From JAQVEB01 sp028698105 (GTDB taxonomy: Bacteria; Bacteroidota; Bacteroidia; Bacteroidales; Dysgonomonadaceae), in NCBI GenBank assembly GCA_964293155.1, contig CAXYYA010000023.1, positions 1 through 55,574 of the forward strand: a stretch of 55,574 nucleotides of DNA, written 5' to 3'. The position numbers were made by a program, and so were the translations under genes. The notes beneath the pieces were generated by a model. It saw only the letters and a list, made by a program, of their open reading frames with translations. It had not been told where the DNA came from and searched no databases. Positions 25,611-34,471 of the stretch are shown one piece after another. Position 1 is the first letter of the stretch; every line of letters begins with the position of its first letter.

Positions 25611-25615
25611 GATAA

Positions 25616-27103
25616 ATGCCTACACAAGAATATTTAAAAACAGAACGTGCACAAGAATGGCGCGAAGCGTTGCGCAAAACCATGCGCAACAAAGAGCGTA
25701 CCGATATTCCGCGGGTTAAAATGCCTGAGGTTGATCCGGAAATACGCAGTCACACTTATGATGAAGTAAATAAAGGACTTAGCGTTGAACAAGCGTTGAA
25801 CGAATCACACCGCTGTTTGGATTGCGTTGATCCCACCTGCATCACAGGCTGTCCTGTGGAAATCAATATCCCGAAATTTATCAAAAATATCGAGCGGAGC
25901 GAATTCCTCGAAGCGGCCAAAGCATTGAAGGAAACCAGCGCCCTGCCTGCCGTTTGCGGAAGAGTTTGTCCTCAGGAGAAACAGTGCGAAAGCCAATGTT
26001 TTTATACATTAAAATTAAATAAACCTGCTGTTGCCATCGGTCATCTGGAGCGATTTGCCGCCGATTTCGAACGCGAAAGCGGCAACATTTCCATCCCTGA
26101 TATTGCACCCGCGAACAACATAAAGATCGCCGTAGTGGGTTCCGGCCCTGCCGGACTGACTTTTGCCGGCGATGCGGCAAAAATGGGATACGACGTAACG
26201 GTTTTTGAAGCATTGCACGATTTAGGCGGCGTATTGCGTTACGGAATTCCGGAATTTCGCCTGCCCAACGAAATTGTGGACGTGGAAATAAACGGGCTTA
26301 AGAAAATGGGCGTAAAGTTTGAAACAAACTGCATTATCGGAAAAACCATTTCGCAGGAAAACCTGAAAGCCGACGGCTTTAAAGGTATTTTCGTGGGAAG
26401 CGGCGCCGGACTGCCTAATTTCATGAATATTCCGGGTGAAAACCTGATCGGCGTAATGTCGTGCAACGAATACCTTACGCGCGTAAACCTGATGCAGGCT
26501 GCCGATCCCGACAGCGACACTCCCGTACATATCGGCAAGAAGGTTGCCGTGATCGGCGGTGGAAATACCGCTATGGACGGTGTGCGAACCGCACGTCGTC
26601 TCGGCGCCGAAAAGGCGATGATCGTCTATCGCCGCTCCGAAGAGGAAATGCCGGCACGTATCGAAGAAATAAAACATGCTAAAGAAGAAGGCATCGAATT
26701 TCTCACCCTCCACAATCCACTCCGTTACGAAGGTGACGAAAAAGGCCGCGTGCAGCGGATGCTTTTGCAGCGGATGGAGCTGGGCGAACCCGATGCATCT
26801 GAGCGTCGCCGCCCGGTAGCCATTGAAGGCGATACCGTGTGGGTGGATGTTGATGAAGTGATCGTGAGCGTGGGGGTCTCTCCCAACCCATTAATTCCTT
26901 CGTCTTTTTCGGGACTGGAAGTTACAAAATGGGGCACCATTGTGGTAAACCAGGACACGATGCAAACCGCCGATGAAACCATTTTCGCCGGAGGCGACAT
27001 TGTGCGCGGCGGCGCTACCGTAATCCTCGCTATGGGCGATGGAAGAAAAGCGGCGAAAGCAATGGATGAATACATGCGCGGACAAAAAAGTGAAGGTCAA
27101 TAA
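25616..27103 (+). CDS. nfnB: NfnB/GltD-like NADPH-dependent oxidoreductase
   Basis: 495 residues. The N-terminal Fe-S domain (residues about 60-140) has CLDCVDPTCITGCPVEINIP and CGRVCPQEKQCESQC, ligands for [4Fe-4S] clusters as in the glutamate synthase small subunit. The first Rossmann fold (VVGSGPAGLTFAG near 170) binds FAD, and the second (VIGGGNTAMDGVRTARRLGA) binds NADPH. No glutamate synthase large-subunit gene is adjacent; pairing with NfnA identifies it as the large subunit of an Nfn-type complex rather than GltD. Such complexes balance NADH, NADPH and ferredoxin in anaerobes. Initiation lies within heptamer repeats and no Shine-Dalgarno is visible. Confidence 0.9.
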   Translation: MPTQEYLKTERAQEWREALRKTMRNKERTDIPRVKMPEVDPEIRSHTYDEVNKGLSVEQALNESHRCLDCVDPTCITGCPVEINIPKFIKNIERSEFLEAAKALKETSALPAVCGRVCPQEKQCESQCFYTLKLNKPAVAIGHLERFAADFERESGNISIPDIAPANNIKIAVVGSGPAGLTFAGDAAKMGYDVTVFEALHDLGGVLRYGIPEFRLPNEIVDVEINGLKKMGVKFETNCIIGKTISQENLKADGFKGIFVGSGAGLPNFMNIPGENLIGVMSCNEYLTRVNLMQAADPDSDTPVHIGKKVAVIGGGNTAMDGVRTARRLGAEKAMIVYRRSEEEMPARIEEIKHAKEEGIEFLTLHNPLRYEGDEKGRVQRMLLQRMELGEPDASERRRPVAIEGDTVWVDVDEVIVSVGVSPNPLIPSSFSGLEVTKWGTIVVNQDTMQTADETIFAGGDIVRGGATVILAMGDGRKAAKAMDEYMRGQKSEGQ

Positions 27104-27198
27104 CCGATTTTCTGCCTGATATGTATTGATTTTTTTGATAAATAAATAAGGTCACTTTCTGTTTACGACTCATGGCTACAAAGGTTCTTTTGTGGTAA

Positions 27199-27227
27199 AT
27201 AAGGTTTTTTAATTATGTAAACCTTAT
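27199..27227. other. AT-rich inverted repeat downstream of nfnB
   Basis: ATAAGGTTT and AAACCTTAT, nine-base arms with an eleven-base loop, sit about 95 bases after nfnB in the 239-base gap before pdxB. No strong T tail follows, so terminator function is uncertain. Confidence 0.4.
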
Positions 27228-27342
27228 CTTACTTCATTCAACCTGAATATCCGACTGAAAGCGGCCTTATTACCTTACTATAAAACTCACTTCACTTTGG
27301 ATTGTTAGATATACGGTAAAACCAATATCAAATTAAAGATCA

Positions 27343-28467
27343 ATGAAAATCCTTGCAGACGCACATATCCCCTACCTCAAAGGCACCGCCAAACAGTTCG
27401 GCGATGTGGAATACTTGCCCGGAAACCAGTTCAGCAAAGAAGCCATAAAAGAGAAAGATGCGCTTATTGTGCGTACGGTTACGCACTTCGGTGAGGAAAT
27501 TCTGGAGGGAAGCAACGTAAAGCTCATTTGCTCCGCAACCATCGGTTACGACCATATTGATACGGCCTACTGTGATTCGCACAACATTGCATGGCGCACC
27601 GCGCCGGGTTGCAACGCCAACTCCGTGGAACAATACGTAACAGCTTCGCTTTTGTTTTTGGCACAAAAACATAGTTTCGAACTGAAGGACAAAACCATCG
27701 GCATTGTGGGCGTAGGTAATGTGGGAAGCAAAGTGGAAGCGGCCTGCCGGAAACTTGGCATGCGCGTGTTGTTGAACGACCCGCCCCTTGTAGAGACGAT
27801 GCATGCATCGTCTCAATCGCGTAATTATGTAGATTTAGAAATCATAAAAAGGGAAGCCGATATCATCACATTACACGTTCCGCTTACCAAAAACGGAAAA
27901 TACGCCACTTACCACATGGCCGATGAGCGTTTTTTCGATGAATTGGAGCGAAAACCGTTCATTATCAATTCGTGTCGCGGTAGCGTAGCAGACAATCAAG
28001 CGTGGACAAAAGCGATAAAAGAGGGAAAGGTTTCCGGGTCGGTGATTGATTGCTGGGAAAACGAACCCGATATTGATGCCGAACTCCTCGAACTTGCCGA
28101 TATTGCCACGCCGCACATTGCCGGTTATTCTGCCGACGGCAAATGGACAGCGACCAAAATGAGCCTCGAAAACCTGAACGATTTTTTCGGATCAGGCATT
28201 CACCCCATTGCTTTTCAGGAAATTCCCGCACCGGCGCTTCCCGTTATCAATTTAGCGGAAATACCTGCCAATGAACAACTTCAGCATACCGTATGGCATA
28301 CCTATAACCCCATGAAAGAAACCGTTGATTTGAAATCGGAACCGGAAAAATTTTACTGGTTTCGTTCCCATTATCCGTTGAGGCGTGAGTATCACGCTTA
28401 TACGGTGGTTAACGCCGATCCGGCCGTCAGTGAAATTTTATCGAAACTCGGATTCCGGATTCAATAA
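27343..28467 (+). CDS. pdxB: Erythronate-4-phosphate dehydrogenase with in-frame palindrome
   Basis: 374 residues, the normal family length. It opens with MKILADAHIPYLKG and has SATIGYDHIDTAYC, APGCNANSVEQYV, the NAD motif GIVGVGNVGSKVE, VIDCWENEPDIDAEL and ATPHIAGYSADGK with the catalytic His; Arg and Glu of the D-2-hydroxyacid dehydrogenase triad are in place. It makes 2-oxo-3-hydroxy-4-phosphobutanoate in the DXP-independent pyridoxal phosphate pathway. Codons just after LLNDPP are formed from a 22-base perfect palindrome (27793-27814) read as ETMHASS. The reading frame is open. The stop overlaps the convergent lipoprotein stop by seven bases. Confidence 0.93.
   Translation: MKILADAHIPYLKGTAKQFGDVEYLPGNQFSKEAIKEKDALIVRTVTHFGEEILEGSNVKLICSATIGYDHIDTAYCDSHNIAWRTAPGCNANSVEQYVTASLLFLAQKHSFELKDKTIGIVGVGNVGSKVEAACRKLGMRVLLNDPPLVETMHASSQSRNYVDLEIIKREADIITLHVPLTKNGKYATYHMADERFFDELERKPFIINSCRGSVADNQAWTKAIKEGKVSGSVIDCWENEPDIDAELLELADIATPHIAGYSADGKWTATKMSLENLNDFFGSGIHPIAFQEIPAPALPVINLAEIPANEQLQHTVWHTYNPMKETVDLKSEPEKFYWFRSHYPLRREYHAYTVVNADPAVSEILSKLGFRIQ
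27793..27814. repeat. Perfect 22-base palindrome inside pdxB
   Basis: GAGACGATGCA followed by its reverse complement, preceded by TTGTA. The TTGTAGAGACG...CGTCTC form resembles a palindromic repeat family common between genes in this phylum. Here it is read in frame within a surface loop of PdxB. Confidence 0.85.
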
Positions 28468-28730
28468 ACAACCTGTTGCTCAACGTCGCAATTTCGGCTC
28501 ACCCACACGCTGTCGAACTCGGCAATCTCTCTTCTCACACCTTTATAAATGTAATACCGGGAAGGGGGCGGCGGATTTTTGGCGTTATCGTCAATGATTT
28601 GCGGCATTTTGTTAATGATCATGACCTCGGGACAATCCTGAATCTTACCCGATTGCAAAACCGGTTTTTTACACGAACAACCGGCGGTTGCGAGAAGCGC
28701 CAAAGCAAATATAAAAATGATCTTATTCAT
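28461..28730 (-). CDS. Small lipoprotein of unknown function
   Basis: 89 residues. The lipoprotein signal peptide is clear (MNKIIFIFALALLATAGC, Cys18). The rest, CKKPVLQSGKIQDCPEVMIINKMPQII and a proline run (NPPPPSRYYIYKG), ends in EFDSVWVSRNCDVEQQVVY. I do not recognise the family. It likely sits on the outer membrane. The last codons overlap pdxB by seven bases in convergent orientation; its upstream region (28739-28908) also contains the divergent TPR-gene promoter. Confidence 0.75.
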   Translation of the reverse strand: MNKIIFIFALALLATAGCSCKKPVLQSGKIQDCPEVMIINKMPQIIDDNAKNPPPPSRYYIYKGVRREIAEFDSVWVSRNCDVEQQVVY

Positions 28731-28841
28731 CTTACTCGGGTTTATTTTTAAAACGGAGAAAGCCCTCCTTTTGTTTTCGGATTTATTTCTAAAAAATCAC
28801 TAAATGTTAGTGGTTTCTTTTTTCGTTTTAATAAAAACAAG

Positions 28842-28849
28842 TAGCTTTG
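28842..28849 (+). promoter_or_regulatory. Probable -7 element of the TPR lipoprotein gene
   Basis: TAGCTTTG fits TAnnTTTG, 59 bases before the ATG. Only an imperfect TTTC lies near the -33 position. Confidence 0.5.
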
Positions 28850-28908
28850 CATAACCGATTTTGGATGAAACGGAAAATTAAAAATCAATCATCATAAACT
28901 CTTTCGAT

Positions 28909-30609
28909 ATGAAAAGAAATTATCTCAAAACGTCTTCTTTGTTGCTGGTAGCCATCATGCTGCTGACAACAGCCTGCAGCAGCCTTAAGCCGCTGAACCA
29001 ATCCAATTTTAACGTTACGCCTTCGCCGCTCGAGACGGTTGGCGATAAAATACCGGTAACGGTAAACGGCACTTTTCCCGAAAAATGGTTCAACTCCAAC
29101 GCAACCGTAACCATCACGCCCGTGCTCAAGTACGGCAACAATCAGGAAGCAACGGCCATGCCATATACGTATCAGGGCGAAAACGTGTCGGGTAACGGAA
29201 TCGAGATTTCCAAAAGCCGTGGCGGAAATTTCACCATGAACTTTTCGTTTCCTTATCAACCGCAGATGAACGTTTCAGAGCTATTCATGCGATTTAACGC
29301 TAAGGTAAAAAATAAAGCGGCCAAACTCCCCGATATTAAGGTTGCCGACGGGGTAGTTGCCACATCGGCATTGGCGAATGTGCTCACAACTACGCCATCG
29401 GTAGCGGACGACGGTTTTCAGCAGATCATAAAAGACAATCAGGACGCCAACATTCTGTTTTTGATCCAAAACGCAAATCTTCGCCAAAGCGAACTAAACA
29501 AAGAGGGACTCGCTGCCTGGAAAAAACGGGTTGAAGAGGCTTATAAAGACCCGAAACAAAACATCGCCATCGAAGTATCGGCATACGCATCGCCCGATGG
29601 AGGCGTTTCTTTGAACGAAGCGCTGGCTCAGCAGCGCGAAAAAAATACGTCGGAATATCTGGAAAAAGAATTAAAGAAAAAGAATATCAACACCGACGTA
29701 AACGCCCGTTACACCGCCGAAGACTGGGAAGGATTCCGTCAACTGGTTGAAGCATCGGATCTGCAGGATAAAAATCTGATCCTGCGTGTATTGGAAATGT
29801 ATCCCGATCCGGAAACGCGTGAACGCGAAATAAAAAACATCTCCCTCGTTTACGAAGACCTCACCCAGACCATTCTCCCGCAGTTGCGCCGCTCACGCCT
29901 GACCGCCAATATTGATATTATCGGCAAAACCGACGAAGAAATTGCATCGTTTTGGAAAAACGATCCCAAAAAACTAAACGAAAACGAATTGCTTTACGCC
30001 GCCACGCTCACGGATAATAACACCGAAAAAGAACGTATATATCAATATGTTACGGTTAATTATCCGCAGGATTACCGGGGTTGGAACAACCTGGGCACGT
30101 TGTTTTACCAACAAGGCGAGATAAACAAAGCGAAACAGGCTTTTGATCGCGCAGCGCAAATATCGGCTACAGCCCCCGAAGTAAACATGAACGAAGCGTT
30201 GATCGCCATGCTCGACAATAACAATAGCCGTGCCGAAGAGCTGCTCGGTAAAGCGTCGGGAGCAAGCAATCTGGACGGTGCCCTCGGATTGCTCTATCTG
30301 AAAAACGGCGATTACAACAAAGCCATAGACGCCTTCGGCGATATAAAAACCAACAATGCGGCGCTGGCACAACTGCTTGTAAAAGATTACAATAAAGCAT
30401 CGCAAACATTGGCTGCCATACCCAATCCAGATGCTACCACGGCTTATCTGCAAGCCATTATAGCAGCAAGAACCAATAAATTCAACGAAGTGCTCACGAA
30501 TCTTCAAACCGCGATCATCCGCGACAGAACATTCGCACAGAAAGCCGCTAACGATTTGGAATTCGCAAAATACAGAACCAACACCGATTTTGTTTCTCTG
30601 GTGAAATAA
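28909..30609 (+). CDS. TPR-containing OmpA-like lipoprotein
   Basis: 566 residues. A lipoprotein signal ends at Cys23 (LLTTACSS). Residues about 30-170 are a beta-rich domain (VTPSPLETVGDKIPVTVNGTFPE). Residues about 190-280 resemble a degenerate OmpA peptidoglycan-binding fold, with EVSAYASPDGGVSLNEALAQQREKNTSEYL. After about 350 come TPR repeats (YRGWNNLGTLFYQQGEINKAKQAFDRAAQ, LGLLYLKNGDYNKAIDAFGDI and others) to near the C-terminus. This architecture is widespread in Bacteroidetes but its function is not established; outer-membrane/cell-wall linkage is likely. It is transcribed alone and followed by a GC-rich hairpin. Confidence 0.85.
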   Translation: MKRNYLKTSSLLLVAIMLLTTACSSLKPLNQSNFNVTPSPLETVGDKIPVTVNGTFPEKWFNSNATVTITPVLKYGNNQEATAMPYTYQGENVSGNGIEISKSRGGNFTMNFSFPYQPQMNVSELFMRFNAKVKNKAAKLPDIKVADGVVATSALANVLTTTPSVADDGFQQIIKDNQDANILFLIQNANLRQSELNKEGLAAWKKRVEEAYKDPKQNIAIEVSAYASPDGGVSLNEALAQQREKNTSEYLEKELKKKNINTDVNARYTAEDWEGFRQLVEASDLQDKNLILRVLEMYPDPETREREIKNISLVYEDLTQTILPQLRRSRLTANIDIIGKTDEEIASFWKNDPKKLNENELLYAATLTDNNTEKERIYQYVTVNYPQDYRGWNNLGTLFYQQGEINKAKQAFDRAAQISATAPEVNMNEALIAMLDNNNSRAEELLGKASGASNLDGALGLLYLKNGDYNKAIDAFGDIKTNNAALAQLLVKDYNKASQTLAAIPNPDATTAYLQAIIAARTNKFNEVLTNLQTAIIRDRTFAQKAANDLEFAKYRTNTDFVSLVK

Positions 30610-30633
30610 CGGGTTACGTTCACAAACCGGGGC

Positions 30634-30665
30634 GGGGCAAATTGTTCGTAACGAACGTTTGTCCC
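30634..30665. other. Hairpin-forming GC-rich inverted repeat
   Basis: GGGGCAAATTGTTCG pairs imperfectly with CGAACGTTTGTCCC just after the TPR gene. There is no T tract, so it may be a repeat element, an mRNA-stabilising hairpin or a weak terminator. Confidence 0.5.
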
Positions 30666-30723
30666 GTTCTCATTTATTTACAAACAAAAAACCATTATCC
30701 TTCATAAAGAGCTAAAAAAAATG

Positions 30724-30731
30724 TAATTTTG
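30724..30731 (+). promoter_or_regulatory. Probable -7 element of the MCP-like/TrkH operon
   Basis: TAATTTTG, a perfect -7 box, 35 bases before the ATG of the MCP-like gene. No TTTG at the usual distance. Confidence 0.5.
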
Positions 30732-30766
30732 CACGGTTATTACACACTTATAACACGATTGTTGTC

Positions 30767-31546
30767 ATGACATTAAAAACTAAAATTTTTTCGAGCTTCA
30801 TGTTGCTGGTGATTATGCTGGTGATCGCAGGAGTTATGTCTATCATGGAATTCAGGAAAGTCAGTTCGTGGGTTGATACCGTGATGGATAACAATTACAA
30901 ATCCGTTGAGCAGACAAAGCTTATGCTCGATGCCATTGAGCGGGAAGACAGCGGGGTATTGATGTTCCTGATGGGCAATAAAGACGAAAGTATAAAAATT
31001 ATTTCTTCAGCCGATTCGGTGATGAAGACAGCTATCCACATTGCCGAAAATAATATTACGGAAGCCAACGAAGATAAATATATCCAACGGGTAATTGATG
31101 AGTATGCCAATTTTTACGGCTCAATCAAGAAAACGATTGAAGCAAACAGCATCTCATCGTTGCAAGAAAAAAACAATGCTTACTTTCTGGAAAATCAAAA
31201 GCATTTTTTCTCCACCAAGGAGGCGGTAAATGCCTTGATGAAACTTAACGAAGACAGTATTTTCAAACAAACGACCGATATGAAGGAAAATGCAAAAAGA
31301 GCCATTATGCCCGGCATCGTATCCATTGTAGCGGCTATAATCTTCGCTCTTTTGCTTAACTTTTTCATTTCGGAATATTTTATTTCGCCTATCCGTCAGC
31401 TAAAAGATGCGGTTTCGTCGTTTTATCCCGAACAATATAACCTGAAAGTCAATATTCGTTCCAAGGACGAGCTGAAAGGACTCGAAACAGAGATCAATAA
31501 CCTCATCCACCGATTATTAAACAACAACCACACCGACATTCAGTAA
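30767..31546 (+). CDS. MCP four-helix sensor/HAMP protein without output domain
   Basis: 259 residues. Helix TM1 (about 8-27) and TM2 (about 182-203) flank a periplasmic all-helical region (28-180, with KKTIEANSISSLQEKNNAYF and repeated charged heptads) like the 4HB-MCP ligand-binding fold. A HAMP domain follows (about 203-255, with PIRQLKDAVSSFYPEQYNLKV and ELKGLETEINNLIHRL). It then ends: no kinase, cyclase or methyl-accepting tip. The stop is 8 bases before the first trkH gene, so the protein may sense osmotic or ionic conditions and modulate the transporters directly. That is inference; a lone receptor with an unlinked partner is possible. Confidence 0.8.
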   Translation: MTLKTKIFSSFMLLVIMLVIAGVMSIMEFRKVSSWVDTVMDNNYKSVEQTKLMLDAIEREDSGVLMFLMGNKDESIKIISSADSVMKTAIHIAENNITEANEDKYIQRVIDEYANFYGSIKKTIEANSISSLQEKNNAYFLENQKHFFSTKEAVNALMKLNEDSIFKQTTDMKENAKRAIMPGIVSIVAAIIFALLLNFFISEYFISPIRQLKDAVSSFYPEQYNLKVNIRSKDELKGLETEINNLIHRLLNNNHTDIQ

Positions 31547-31554
31547 CGCCATAA

Positions 31555-33000
31555 ATGAAGACAAAGGTTATCATAAAATATTTGGGGTTTGTGGTGTTGT
31601 TTAATGCAATTTTCCTGTATATTGCTGCGGCAATATCGCTTTCGCTGCACGAAACCTCTTTCACTCCTTTGTTTTTCAGCGCGGTCATGTGCACCATTAT
31701 GGGGATTTTTCCGCAAATTTTTGTGGAAAAAATTGACGAAGTAAGTTTTCACGAAGGCATGGCGATCAGTGTGTTCGGATGGGTGATCACGTGTATCGTA
31801 GGCATGATACCTTACTACATGTGGGGCGGCGCTTTTACGTTTAGCAACGCTATTTTCGAAAGTGTTGCCGGCTATACGACCACAGGCTCCACCATCCTTT
31901 CCGATGTGGAAAGCCTGCCCAAGGGCCTGTTGTTTTGGAGAGCTTCCACACATTTTATCGGCGGTATCGGGATCATTTTATTCGTACTGCTTATCCTTCC
32001 CAATGCAAAAGGCGCTCGATCAAGCATTTACCGGTCTGAAGTTTCGGGCCTGTCTATGCTCAACTTTCAGATGCAAACCAAAGAGATCGCTAAGATCATC
32101 AGCATTGTTTATGTCAGCCTCACGTTGCTGGAAACTCTGATCTTGTGGATACTCGGCATGACGTTTTTTGATGCCATCTGCCATTCGTTCGCGACCATGG
32201 CTACCGGAGGCTTTTCTACGAAGAATACCAGCATCGCTTATTTCAACAATATCTGGATGGAAATAACCATATCGGTTTTCATGATGCTGGGCGGCACCCA
32301 TTTCGGATTGATTTACGCAACCATTCGGGGAAAAAAACACAATATGCTCAGTTCGAGGGTTGTAAGAACCTATTTTCTGATCACCTTCATCGGCATTCTG
32401 CTTGTAGCGATAAAACTGGCAAGCAGCCACATTTACGGTTGGAGAGAATCGTTTCGGCACGCTTCGTTTCAGGTTATCTCGCTGGTAACCACAACCGGTT
32501 TCGCCACGGTTGATACCACGGTTTGGCCCATGTTTACCATAGGCATACTTATCTATTTTTCCATTCAGTGCGCCATGGTGGGATCAACCACGGGCGGACT
32601 AAAAGTGGACAGGGTTTTTCTGTTCTACAAAACGTTTATCCGTCAAATAAAACAAACGCAACATCCCAACGCCGTGTATGTGACCAAAATGGACGGTACT
32701 ACCATTACCGCAGAAATGGAATTGCAAACAACCGTTTATATTATTGTTTACATTTTTATCCTTCTGATCTCAACGCTCCTGCTCTCGGCAATGAATATTG
32801 ACGGCATGACATCCTTTACGGCATCTGTTGCCACACTGGGAACGGTTGGCCCGGGATTCGGCGAAGTAGGTTCGATGGATAATTATGCGCTTTTGCCCAA
32901 TTCAGCCAAATATATTTTATCGGTAAATATGCTTCTGGGGCGTTTGGAAATTATGAATATGATTGCTCTTTTTATGATGATCTCGGCAAAAAACAAATAA
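31555..33000 (+). CDS. trkH: TrkH-type potassium transporter, copy 1
   Basis: 481 residues, all membrane helices, in the TrkH/KtrB family. The four selectivity-filter repeats are visible: GYTTTGSTIL, ATGGFST, TTGFAT and GTVGPGF. N-terminal VIKYLGFVVLFNAIFLYIAAAISL and ASTHFIGGIGIILFVLLILPNAKG are conserved. It imports K+ with Na+ or H+ across the inner membrane, normally with the cytosolic TrkA/KtrA ring; no trkA gene lies in this window. It begins 8 bases after the MCP-like gene and ends 12 bases before a close paralogue. Confidence 0.95.
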   Translation: MKTKVIIKYLGFVVLFNAIFLYIAAAISLSLHETSFTPLFFSAVMCTIMGIFPQIFVEKIDEVSFHEGMAISVFGWVITCIVGMIPYYMWGGAFTFSNAIFESVAGYTTTGSTILSDVESLPKGLLFWRASTHFIGGIGIILFVLLILPNAKGARSSIYRSEVSGLSMLNFQMQTKEIAKIISIVYVSLTLLETLILWILGMTFFDAICHSFATMATGGFSTKNTSIAYFNNIWMEITISVFMMLGGTHFGLIYATIRGKKHNMLSSRVVRTYFLITFIGILLVAIKLASSHIYGWRESFRHASFQVISLVTTTGFATVDTTVWPMFTIGILIYFSIQCAMVGSTTGGLKVDRVFLFYKTFIRQIKQTQHPNAVYVTKMDGTTITAEMELQTTVYIIVYIFILLISTLLLSAMNIDGMTSFTASVATLGTVGPGFGEVGSMDNYALLPNSAKYILSVNMLLGRLEIMNMIALFMMISAKNK

Positions 33001-33012
33001 AATTACAGCTAT

Positions 33013-34458
33013 ATGCTACGGGCAAAAGTAGTTATCAAATATTTGGGATATGTACTGCTTTTTAATGCATTGTTTCTGTACATATCGGCTATCATATCGT
33101 TAGTCCTTCACGAAACATCACTTATTCCTCTGCTATACAGTGCGCTGGTTTGCACCGTATTGGGGATATTTCCGCAAATATTTGTTGAAAATATTGATGA
33201 AATAAATTTTCACGAAGGAATCTCCATAAGCGTTTTGGGATGGATCATCACCTGTTTTGCCGGTTTAATCCCCTATTTTATGTGGGGCGGCGAATTTTCG
33301 TTTGTCAACTCTTTGTTCGAAAGTGTTTCAGGGTTCACTACAACAGGGGCAACCATTTTAAAAGATATTGAAATTTTACCCAAAGGACTGCTTTTCTGGA
33401 GAGCTTCAACTCATTTTATCGGCGGATTGGGAATTATTTTGTTCGTTTTGCTCATCTTGCCCGAAAAAAAAGGAATCCGATCCAGTATCTATCACTCCGA
33501 AGTTTCCGGCCTGTCCATGTTGAATTTTAAGATGAAAACCAAAGAAATAGGCAATATTATCCTCATTGTTTATTTCAGCCTCATTGTATCTGAAACCATC
33601 CTGCTGAAGTTTTTCGGTATGAACTGGTTCGATGCCGTTTGCCATTCTTTCGCAACCATCGCAACAGGCGGATTTTCCACGAAAAACATGAGCATCGCCT
33701 ACTACAATAACCTTGGAATTGAAGTTACCATCATGTTTTTCATGCTGGTGAGCAGCATCCATTTCGGATTGATATACGCCACTATTTTACGCAGGAAAAT
33801 GAATATTTTCACTTCGCGCATCACCCGTGCCTATTTGGGGGTAATGCTTATCGGAGTATTGCTTGTTGCAGTGCAGCTTACCCACCTGAAAGTGTACGAT
33901 TTCGGCAATTCGCTGCGCTATGCCGCTTTTCAGGTGATCTCGTTGGGAACCACAACCGGCTTCGCGACGGCGGATACGCCTAACTGGCCAATTTTTTCCA
34001 TCCTTATCATGATGTACTTCACCATTCAGTGCGGAATGGTTGGCTCAACTTCGGGCGGATTGAAATTCGACCGGATATTTATCTTTTTTAAATCGCTCAC
34101 CAAACAGATCAAACTCAACAAGCATCCGAACGGCATTTTCGTCATCAAAGCCGACGGAAGTGCAATAACCGGTGAAATGGAACTGCAAATTGTGATTTTC
34201 ATTTTATTATACATCATCACCTTTTCGATAACTACTTTGTTGCTGGCAGCCATGAAAGTGGACGGCATAACGGCTTTCTCGGCTTCCATTGCCACCATTG
34301 GCAATGTGGGCCCGGGATTCGGAGGAGTGAGTTCGCTGGGAAATTATGCCGGACTGCCTGATGCAGCCAAATACGTGCTGTCGCTGAACATGTTGTTGGG
34401 CCGTTTGGAGATTATAAACATTATTGTTTTTATTACCATGATGACGAGCAGGAAATAA
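33013..34458 (+). CDS. trkH: TrkH-type potassium transporter, copy 2
   Basis: 481 residues, exactly the same length as copy 1 and clearly homologous along the whole protein (VVIKYLGYVLLFNALFLYISAIISL, GFTTTGATIL, ATGGFST, TTGFAT, NVGPGF). It is a tandem duplicate with many substitutions, so not recent. All four selectivity glycines are kept, so both should conduct K+. Differences lie in the soluble loops (EKKGIRSSIYHSEV versus NAKGARSSIYRSEV) and in the last filter region (GNVGPGFGGVSS versus GTVGPGFGEVGS). It ends 13 bases before the convergent radical SAM gene. Confidence 0.95.
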   Translation: MLRAKVVIKYLGYVLLFNALFLYISAIISLVLHETSLIPLLYSALVCTVLGIFPQIFVENIDEINFHEGISISVLGWIITCFAGLIPYFMWGGEFSFVNSLFESVSGFTTTGATILKDIEILPKGLLFWRASTHFIGGLGIILFVLLILPEKKGIRSSIYHSEVSGLSMLNFKMKTKEIGNIILIVYFSLIVSETILLKFFGMNWFDAVCHSFATIATGGFSTKNMSIAYYNNLGIEVTIMFFMLVSSIHFGLIYATILRRKMNIFTSRITRAYLGVMLIGVLLVAVQLTHLKVYDFGNSLRYAAFQVISLGTTTGFATADTPNWPIFSILIMMYFTIQCGMVGSTSGGLKFDRIFIFFKSLTKQIKLNKHPNGIFVIKADGSAITGEMELQIVIFILLYIITFSITTLLLAAMKVDGITAFSASIATIGNVGPGFGGVSSLGNYAGLPDAAKYVLSLNMLLGRLEIINIIVFITMMTSRK

Positions 34459-34471
34459 AACACAGTTTTCT

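Noticed and set aside
25388..25692. Minus-strand frames giving FYVLCSMFYVLCSM-like repeats
   Set aside because: They are translations of the heptamer DNA repeat and overlap real coding ends; not a gene.
27104..27342. Possible riboswitch before pdxB
   Set aside because: Only one AT-rich hairpin is visible, with no recognisable conserved aptamer core.
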